Source of the DNA: Candidatus Gastranaerophilales bacterium
GTDB lineage: Bacteria > Cyanobacteriota > Vampirovibrionia > Gastranaerophilales > Gastranaerophilaceae
Assembly (NCBI GenBank): GCA_947628355.1
Contig: CANQZO010000011.1
Coordinates: 1 to 17,383 of the forward strand
Direction: 5' to 3'
Length of the DNA stretch: 17,383 nt
Of the stretch, positions 13,382-17,383 are shown one piece after another. The position numbers and the translations under genes were made by a program. Each line of letters opens with the position of its first letter. The stretch's first letter is position 1. Under the pieces are notes generated by a model, which had not been told where the DNA came from, searched no databases, and saw only the letters and a program-made list of their open reading frames with translations.

Positions 13382-14617
13382 ATGGCTACCAAACGAAAAG
13401 ATTCACATAGGATTGTTTTGAAAAAAGGAGAATACCAGCGAACCAATGGCACTTATGCTTACCGTTGGACAGATGGAAAAGGTAAGCGCCACGAGGTTTA
13501 CGCAAGAGATTTAGATGACCTCAGAGCCAAAGAAAAAGAGATAGACGCTGATACCAATGAAGGGATAAAGGTGGAAGCTCGCTATGTTATTATAAATGAG
13601 ATGTACGACTTGTGGGTACAGCTTAAAAGAGGAATAAAGGATAACACCTTTGAAAACTACAAGTATATGTATAACACTTTTGTACGTACGTCTTTTGGTA
13701 AGAAAAGGATTCAGACCTTAAAAAAGTCTGATGTAAAGATTTTCTATAACTATCTTGCGGATCAAAGATGTTTACAGGCTTCTACAATAGACAGTATTCA
13801 TAATGTCCTTCATCAAGTGTTGGATATGGCTGTAGACGATAAATATATTCGTAGCAACCCTTCTGATAAGGCTTTGAAAGAGTTGAAGCAATCGCACGCA
13901 TTCAAAACTGAGAAAAGACGTGCGTTAACTATTGCTGAACAAGAGCTTTTTCTTAACTACCTACGCAATAACGAAACCTATTCGCATTGGTATCCAATTT
14001 TCGCTGTTATGCTCGGCACCGGTATGAGAGTTGGAGAAATAACAGGATTAAGGTGGTGTGATATTGACCTTGATAATGGTGTAATTGATATTAACCATAC
14101 TTTGGTGTATTACTGCCATAGGCACGAAGTTGAGTTGAATGGGTGCTACTTCAATATCAACACACCGAAAACAAAAGCAAGCAACCGCAAAATACCAATG
14201 ATTGAATCTGTTAAGGAAGCATTTCTGATGGAGAAAGCTAATCAGGAAAAATCGGGTATTAAGTGTTCAGTAGTTATTGATGGATACTCGGATTTCATCT
14301 TTGTAAATCGCAACGGTAAAACGCAACATCAAGGAACACTCAACAAGGCAATAAGAAGAATAATCAGAGATTGCAACGATGAGGTTTTGCTTAATGATGA
14401 AAATGCAACAGTTTTGCTTCCGCACTTTTCTTGCCATTCGCTTCGACACACTTTTTCTACACGAATGTGTGAAGCTGGTATCAATGTCAAAGTGATACAA
14501 GATACTTTGGGACATCAAGATATTTCAACCACAATGAATATCTACACTGACGCTACAAAAGAAATGAAGAAACAAGAATTTGAAAGCCTTGATAACTACT
14601 TGAAGAAAGCAGTATAA
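13382..14617 (+). CDS. int: Tyrosine recombinase/integrase, Tn916 Int family
   Basis: A 411-residue integrase (Tn916 Int is 405). It has an N-terminal arm-binding domain (1-65, with TYAYRWTDGKGKRHEVYARD), a SAM-like core-binding domain (about 70-165) and a catalytic domain. All catalytic residues are visible: R216 (GTGMRVGE), K263 or K265 (TPKTKASNR), H352 and R355 (CHSLRHTF), H378 (LGHQD) and nucleophile Y388 (MNIYTDA). AAGGAGG precedes the ATG. It should therefore be active. The TTACGCC repeats just downstream are likely binding sites for its N-terminal domain. A perfect terminator follows within ten bases. Confidence 0.92.
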   Translation: MATKRKDSHRIVLKKGEYQRTNGTYAYRWTDGKGKRHEVYARDLDDLRAKEKEIDADTNEGIKVEARYVIINEMYDLWVQLKRGIKDNTFENYKYMYNTFVRTSFGKKRIQTLKKSDVKIFYNYLADQRCLQASTIDSIHNVLHQVLDMAVDDKYIRSNPSDKALKELKQSHAFKTEKRRALTIAEQELFLNYLRNNETYSHWYPIFAVMLGTGMRVGEITGLRWCDIDLDNGVIDINHTLVYYCHRHEVELNGCYFNINTPKTKASNRKIPMIESVKEAFLMEKANQEKSGIKCSVVIDGYSDFIFVNRNGKTQHQGTLNKAIRRIIRDCNDEVLLNDENATVLLPHFSCHSLRHTFSTRMCEAGINVKVIQDTLGHQDISTTMNIYTDATKEMKKQEFESLDNYLKKAV

Positions 14618-14625
14618 ATTAGATG

Positions 14626-14674
14626 ATATGAAATAAGCAGGCAGTATTTGTTGCCTGCTTATTTCATATTTTTT
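14626..14674 (+). terminator. Intrinsic terminator of int
   Basis: A perfect 18-bp stem, left arm 14626-14643 and right arm 14652-14669 (core GCAGGCA/TGCCTGC), with an 8-base loop and five T after it. The A-rich left side lets it work on the opposite strand too. Confidence 0.9.
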
Positions 14675-14696
14675 ACCATAGACAAATAATAAGACC

Positions 14697-14930
14697 TTAC
14701 GCCAAAACTTACGCCAAATGAAACAACCTGAACACAAGAAATGGCTTATCCTCTAAGGAAATAGTCAGCTTATGGCTCTTGACAGATGTAGGATTTATGG
14801 TAGAATAATAATTGTAAGTGTGACGGTTGATTGCTGAGAAAACGCTATGATAAACTCCCCGTTTTTAGCTGCTTACGCCACTTACGCCTAAATTTACGCC
14901 ATTTACGCCACTTACGCCAAAACTTACGCC
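14697..14930 (+). repeat. Eight TTACGCC direct repeats, probable integrase arm-type sites
   Basis: TTACGCC starts at 14697, 14709, 14873, 14882, 14894, 14903, 14912 and 14924, in two groups with spacings of 9 to 12 bases. Most read (A/G)CTTACGCCA. Short direct repeats at the ends of Tn916-like elements bind the Int N-terminal domain. The clustering beside int and ahead of the putative core site supports this role. Confidence 0.75.
14779..14806 (+). promoter_or_regulatory. Promoter-like site pointing out of the element
   Basis: TTGACA (14779-14784), 16 bp, TAGAAT (14801-14806). No gene follows inside the element; only a 14-codon frame without a ribosome binding site at 14847. After circularisation it would read across the junction into the other end. 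Confidence 0.5.
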
Positions 14931-15002
14931 AAACGGTGCAGCATTTATAAACACTTATAAAGACTTATGGAAAGTGGCAAAATCGAAAATGGCTTAAATA
15001 AA

Positions 15003-15029
15003 GGGTTATGGAGGGTTATGGAGGGTAAT
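15003..15029 (+). repeat. GGGTTATGGA tandem repeat beside the core site
   Basis: GGGTTATGGA twice, then GGGTAAT: 2.7 units of 10 bp, i.e. one helical turn. It ends 20 bases before the putative core site. Confidence 0.7.
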
Positions 15030-15048
15030 TTCCGTGATGTATCGGAAG

Positions 15049-15065
15049 TCCCGACGATGAAGTCG
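15049..15065 (+). other. Putative attachment core site 1
   Basis: TCCCGACGATGAAGTCG, containing the inverted repeat CGAC/GTCG. It matches 16852-16868 at 16 of 17 positions. TTACGCC (14924) and AAAGTGGC (14971) precede it at distances almost equal to those at site 2. Confidence 0.6.
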
Positions 15066-15261
15066 TTGGAGTGAGAAAGCCAGTAAGATCAAGAGTTTCA
15101 GAGGTTGAAAACGGAAAATTGCGACCGATTTTCGACCAAAGTTTATAGGGAAGCGAACATGCTCAAAGCTCACATTTTCATTACTTCGAACAGCGACAAA
15201 GACATAGGGCGGTGGTGTGTATGGCTATTTCTTTGAATGGCTAAATAGAGGGCTGTGAGAT

Positions 15262-15281
15262 ATTGAAAATCGACTTTCAAT
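15262..15281. promoter_or_regulatory. Near-perfect 20-bp palindrome, probable operator
   Basis: ATTGAAA and TTTCAAT arms are exact, and 18 of 20 bases agree with the reverse complement. It covers the -35 at 15263-15268, a place where a dimeric repressor would block the cassette promoter. Confidence 0.6.
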
Positions 15282-15291
15282 ATGCTATAAT
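15263..15291 (+). promoter_or_regulatory. Promoter of the cassette operon
   Basis: TTGAAA (15263-15268), 17 bp, TATAAT (15286-15291) with extended TGC. The predicted start of transcription is at about 15298. Confidence 0.75.
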
Positions 15292-15299
15292 AAATAATT

Positions 15300-15407
15300 A
15301 TGAAAAATACAGATAAATACTTGAAATTGCTATGTCACGACTTAATGCTACATAGACTTATTGGGAGTAATGTTTGTACATATATGATTGGATTGGATGA
15401 AGAATAA
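15300..15407 (+). CDS. Possible leaderless 35-codon upstream ORF
   Basis: ATG 15300 lies about nine bases after the -10, roughly at the expected RNA start, so it would be read without a leader. It encodes MKNTDKYLKLLCHDLMLHRL and 15 more residues, ending in an acidic GLDEE. Its TAA directly abuts the ATG of the membrane-protein gene. This exact end-to-start join suggests translational coupling, and the main gene has only a weak GGATGAAG site of its own. I recognise no family. It could equally be untranslated leader. Confidence 0.35.
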   Translation: MKNTDKYLKLLCHDLMLHRLIGSNVCTYMIGLDEE

Positions 15408-16526
15408 ATGAAAATATGGAAAAAATTTAAAAATAAGCATATGGGTAAAGTCTCCAAAATACTTTCCTGGTTTTTTAATATTGCGGGGTTAGTATTAGCA
15501 GTACTTTCGTTTATTAATAATGATACCGACTTAGGCTGGGGTATCGTTTTAGCCATTGTGATTTTTAACAGCTTATTTTTAATAGGCATAACTATCTATG
15601 AGACATTATTATATAAAAATGGTGCTAAAATCGAAGAGAAAATTACATTTGAAAAAAATAGTGAAATTTCAAGATTAGAAAGTGAGCTTGCTCGTAGTAA
15701 TGATCTTGCTGATAAGCTGAGATATTACTACAAATATATTATTTCATCGCTTAATAAATTTACGACACGATTATGTGAGGTTAACAGTAAGTACACCCAG
15801 TCAAAAGAGAATCTGCAAAAATTGATAGACGAGTATGTTGCTGATGAAAAAAATGACAATGTGATTGAAAAATTTGCTAAAAATCAAAAAGAAACGTCAG
15901 AAAAAGAATATAGGAAGTCAATGGTTAAAGAATTTAATCATTTTTTGGCAAATGTAACCAATAAATTAAAATTCATTTTAGATACAAGCCTTCGTGGAAA
16001 AGGGTATTCTTTAGAAACATCTATTTCGGTAAAACAATTTAGTAGAATTGTTGTTGATCCGCAGGATGTGAGCGATGTTTCAGTCATTACAACTTTTAGA
16101 GACAATCAAACATATTCTCAAGGAAAAAGAGAAATTGGGAGCATACAATATTCAATAAATAAAAACACAGATTTTATTTATTGCTTGTCACATCCATATT
16201 TTCTAAAGAATAATATAAGGCAAGATGATAAAACATATGATAATGAGCATAAAGGTTTTCTTGAATACTATAATTGTACTATTGTAGTACCTATTACTTA
16301 TGAATATCCTGACTATACTCATATTTATGGTTACTTGACTTGTGACATACTTAATGAGGATTCCTCCAAAGATAATATCTTAGATGATAAAATGGCTGAG
16401 ATAATGGAAACAACAGCTAATGTTATAGGAACATATTTTGATAGTATGGATTTTCAGTGGGAATACATTTTTGAGGATGATTTTCTTGATATTGTTTACA
16501 ATATCAAGAAAGTTGAGATTGATTAA
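15408..16526 (+). CDS. Membrane protein with two N-terminal helices, coiled coil and GAF-like C-terminal domain
   Basis: A 372-residue protein that I cannot assign to a named family. Order: basic N-terminus; two membrane segments (about 17-36 and 44-64) joined by a short loop (NNDTDLGW); a long charged, coiled-coil-prone helix region (about 75-185, EISRLESELARSNDLADKLR at its start); then an alpha/beta domain of about 200-347, with RIVVDPQDVSD, YYNCTIVVPITYEY (287-300), IYGYLTCDI (306-314) and a closing helix ending IGTYFDSM. The strand pattern and the 'VPI...GYLTCD' pairing resemble GAF-type small-ligand sensors. Both termini should be cytosolic. It has its own promoter and operator and a small basic gene 17 bases behind. 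A membrane-acting defence or stress sensor is a hypothesis only. Confidence 0.75.
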   Translation: MKIWKKFKNKHMGKVSKILSWFFNIAGLVLAVLSFINNDTDLGWGIVLAIVIFNSLFLIGITIYETLLYKNGAKIEEKITFEKNSEISRLESELARSNDLADKLRYYYKYIISSLNKFTTRLCEVNSKYTQSKENLQKLIDEYVADEKNDNVIEKFAKNQKETSEKEYRKSMVKEFNHFLANVTNKLKFILDTSLRGKGYSLETSISVKQFSRIVVDPQDVSDVSVITTFRDNQTYSQGKREIGSIQYSINKNTDFIYCLSHPYFLKNNIRQDDKTYDNEHKGFLEYYNCTIVVPITYEYPDYTHIYGYLTCDILNEDSSKDNILDDKMAEIMETTANVIGTYFDSMDFQWEYIFEDDFLDIVYNIKKVEID

Positions 16527-16543
16527 TAATTGGAGAGAATTTA

Positions 16544-16705
16544 ATGAAATCACAGACACAAACAAGCAAATTATTAAAAACTCAGAAATCAGATTTTTTT
16601 TATTCAATGAGACGCATTACATTACCAAAGACATCCAAAGGGCATACAGCAGCAAAGGGTGATATTGCAAAACACAAATTATCAGCTTCTGCGAAAAATA
16701 AGTAG
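16544..16705 (+). CDS. Small, strongly basic 53-residue protein
   Basis: ATG 16544 has GGAGAG (16532-16537) at ideal spacing and lies 17 bases after the membrane-protein stop, so it is the second or third gene of that operon. The product is rich in Lys, Ser and Thr: KSQTQTSKLLKTQKSDFFYS, then MRRITLPKTSKGHTAAKGD and a Lys-rich end (KHKLSASAKNK). There are about 14 basic and two acidic residues, no Cys and no membrane segment. It is likely disordered or nucleic-acid- or lipid-headgroup-binding. No family recognised. It stops 22 bases before the TTACGCC site of the cassette end. Confidence 0.6.
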   Translation: MKSQTQTSKLLKTQKSDFFYSMRRITLPKTSKGHTAAKGDIAKHKLSASAKNK

Positions 16706-16726
16706 TTACTCCATTTACGACAAACC

Positions 16727-16780
16727 TTACGCCACTATCTTCGTGTCGGAGGGACGTGGCAGGCGTAAACAGAAAGTGGC
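16727..16780. repeat. Arm-type repeats at the right end of the cassette
   Basis: TTACGCC (16727-16733), its reverse complement GGCGTAA (16762-16768) and AAAGTGGC (16773-16780). From TTACGCC to AAAGTGGC is 46 bases here and 47 at the neighbouring element end; from AAAGTGGC to the core is 79 here and 78 there. Confidence 0.65.
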
Positions 16781-16851
16781 TATTAGGAAACTGAGGTTTC
16801 ATAGAGGAATATAGATGTGTATAGTTATTGACAGCAATCAGCTACAGGCAA

Positions 16852-16868
16852 TCCCGACCATGAAGTCG
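16852..16868 (+). other. Putative attachment core site 2
   Basis: TCCCGACCATGAAGTCG, identical to site 1 except G to C at position 8. Probable right border of the mobile DNA. Confidence 0.6.
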
Positions 16869-16939
16869 ATTGACTAATAAACCGCGTAAAAAGAACGCTT
16901 TTATCAATTACCCCATAAATGGAACAATAATGTCTGAAA

Positions 16940-16978
16940 GACGTCACCCGGAAATGCTTCGTGTTTCCGAGTGGCGTC
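16940..16978 (+). terminator. Long hairpin upstream of the last gene
   Basis: GACGTCACCCGGAAA (16940-16954) pairs with TTTCCGAGTGGCGTC (16964-16978): 15 bp with one G-U and one C-A mismatch. No T-run follows. It may be a weak terminator or an insulator; its right arm nearly touches the next promoter. Confidence 0.55.
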
Positions 16979-16979
16979 G

Positions 16980-17008
16980 TTGACTTTAGGGACTGCGTAT
17001 AGTATAAT
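16980..17008 (+). promoter_or_regulatory. Promoter of the last gene
   Basis: TTGACT (16980-16985), 17 bp, TATAAT (17003-17008). The start codon lies 38 bases after the -10. Confidence 0.8.
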
Positions 17009-17046
17009 AAGGAAAACGATAAATCGGGGGTTGTGGAGGGAACATG

Positions 17047-17383
17047 ATGAATCGCAGCATTGAGAAAGCAGGATCTTTGATCGTAATCTTTTCAGTTCTT
17101 CTGTTTGCTATTTGTATGCTAATCCCTTTTGAATTTGGTAGCTATTTTGTGTGCATGCTGCTGGCCATCGGGTATGTAATGATGGCGGTGGGATTCAGTT
17201 GTGAAACCGATTCAGAGCATCAGGTTGCAGCAAAAGTGGGTATGGCCTTCGCCGTCATATACGCTACATTGATTCTGTTGGTGTATTTCGCGCAGACGAC
17301 AACTGTTCGGCTTGACACGATGAATGACCAGGCTGTAAGGCTGCTGGATTATTCCAGAGGCGGGCTGATGTTCAGCTATGACC
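17047..17383 (+). CDS. Membrane protein of unknown function (3' end outside the window)
   Basis: 112 codons are visible and the frame is open to the window edge. Start at the second of two adjacent ATGs (17044, 17047), which sits six bases after GGAGGG (17035-17040). Three hydrophobic segments lie at about 8-24, 28-46 and 59-80 (SLIVIFSVLLFAICMLIPFE, then YFVCMLLAIGYVMMAVGF, then MAFAVIYATLILLVYFA). An outside loop follows (QTTTVRLDTMNDQAVRLLDY). No family recognised. Its codon use is richer in G and C than the mobile region, which with its own promoter suggests chromosomal backbone beyond the element. Confidence 0.75.
   Translation, partial: MNRSIEKAGSLIVIFSVLLFAICMLIPFEFGSYFVCMLLAIGYVMMAVGFSCETDSEHQVAAKVGMAFAVIYATLILLVYFAQTTTVRLDTMNDQAVRLLDYSRGGLMFSYD

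Larger units (their letters stand above)
10545..15065 (+). mobile_element. Regulation/excision end of a Tn916-family integrative element
   Basis: Order: terminator, SOS-box promoter with small ORF, terminator, structured leader, sigma-like regulator, MazF-like toxin, excisionase, integrase, arm-type repeats, putative core site at 15049-15065. This parallels Tn916, where cargo lies next to the regulatory genes and xis-int sit at the end. No relaxase, FtsK-type coupling or secretion genes are in view, and no matching left attachment site was found, so the element either extends left beyond the window (enzyme arrays as cargo) or has lost its left part. Confidence 0.65.
15066..16868 (+). mobile_element. 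CIME-like passive cassette between two attachment-like sites
   Basis: 1.8 kb bounded by the 17-bp sites and lacking a recombinase of its own. Its right end repeats the order TTACGCC, AAAGTGGC, core found at the end of the Tn916-like element. Its cargo is one operon of a membrane protein and a small basic ORF. It could be moved in trans or together with the neighbouring element by Int at 13382. The boundaries are inferred from repeats only. Confidence 0.5.

Noticed and set aside
14847..14891. 14-codon frame (MINSPFLAAYATYA) running into the TTACGCC repeats
   Set aside because: No ribosome binding site; the Ala-Tyr pattern comes from the repeats themselves.
16438..16662. 74-codon frame overlapping the end of the membrane-protein gene
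   Set aside because: It lies in another frame of the longer gene and has no ribosome binding site; the in-order 53-codon ORF at 16544 has a good one.

Overview
The window reads as low-to-medium GC Firmicutes DNA, most likely a gut clostridium of the Ruminococcaceae/Oscillospiraceae kind. This is inferred from AGGAGG-type ribosome binding sites, TTGACA/TATAAT promoters, a Gram-positive LexA box and a Tn916-family integrase module; the species cannot be read from the sequence. All well-supported genes lie on the + strand. I see no rRNA, tRNA or CRISPR.

Region 1 (1-4291). A 3' fragment of a membrane-anchored protein, possibly a beta-lactamase-fold serine hydrolase, is followed by a LytTR regulator and a DUF3021 membrane partner. 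Two 10-bp direct repeats spaced 21 bp apart lie upstream of the regulator. An operon of two GNAT acetyltransferases, an intact APH(3')-type aminoglycoside phosphotransferase and a SAM methyltransferase comes next. Region 2 (4292-4860) is a largely non-coding joint. Region 3 (4861-10637) is a tight run of ten small enzymes plus a broken eleventh gene: nucleoside phosphorylase, two GNATs, methyltransferase, Nudix, two HAD proteins, VOC, ASCH, HD and a truncated methyltransferase. The two enzyme operons begin with the same module, a GCCGCCAAG hairpin followed nine bases later by a TTGCTR-17-TAARMT promoter. A third, diverged hairpin precedes the LytTR operon.

Region 4 (about 10545-15065) is the regulation and recombination end of a Tn916-like element. 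It holds a terminator, a promoter with an SOS box, a 58-codon ORF, a second terminator, a structured leader, a sigma-like regulator, a MazF-like toxin with a zinc-ribbon tail, an excisionase, a tyrosine integrase, and eight TTACGCC repeats that look like integrase arm sites. By analogy with Tn916, where cargo lies beside the regulation and xis-int end, the enzyme arrays are probably cargo of this element. No conjugation genes are visible.

Region 5 (15049-16868) is the most novel part. Two 17-bp sites differing at one base bracket 1.8 kb. Each is preceded, at almost the same distances, by TTACGCC and AAAGTGGC, so both look like element ends. The bracketed DNA has no recombinase. It carries a promoter overlapped by a near-perfect 20-bp palindrome, a possible leaderless 35-codon ORF, a 372-residue protein with two membrane segments, a coiled coil and a GAF-like domain, and a 53-residue basic ORF. 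This looks like a passive (CIME-like) cassette carrying an undescribed membrane sensor/effector pair.

Region 6 (16869-17383) holds a hairpin, a strong promoter and the start of an unrelated membrane protein, probably outside the element.
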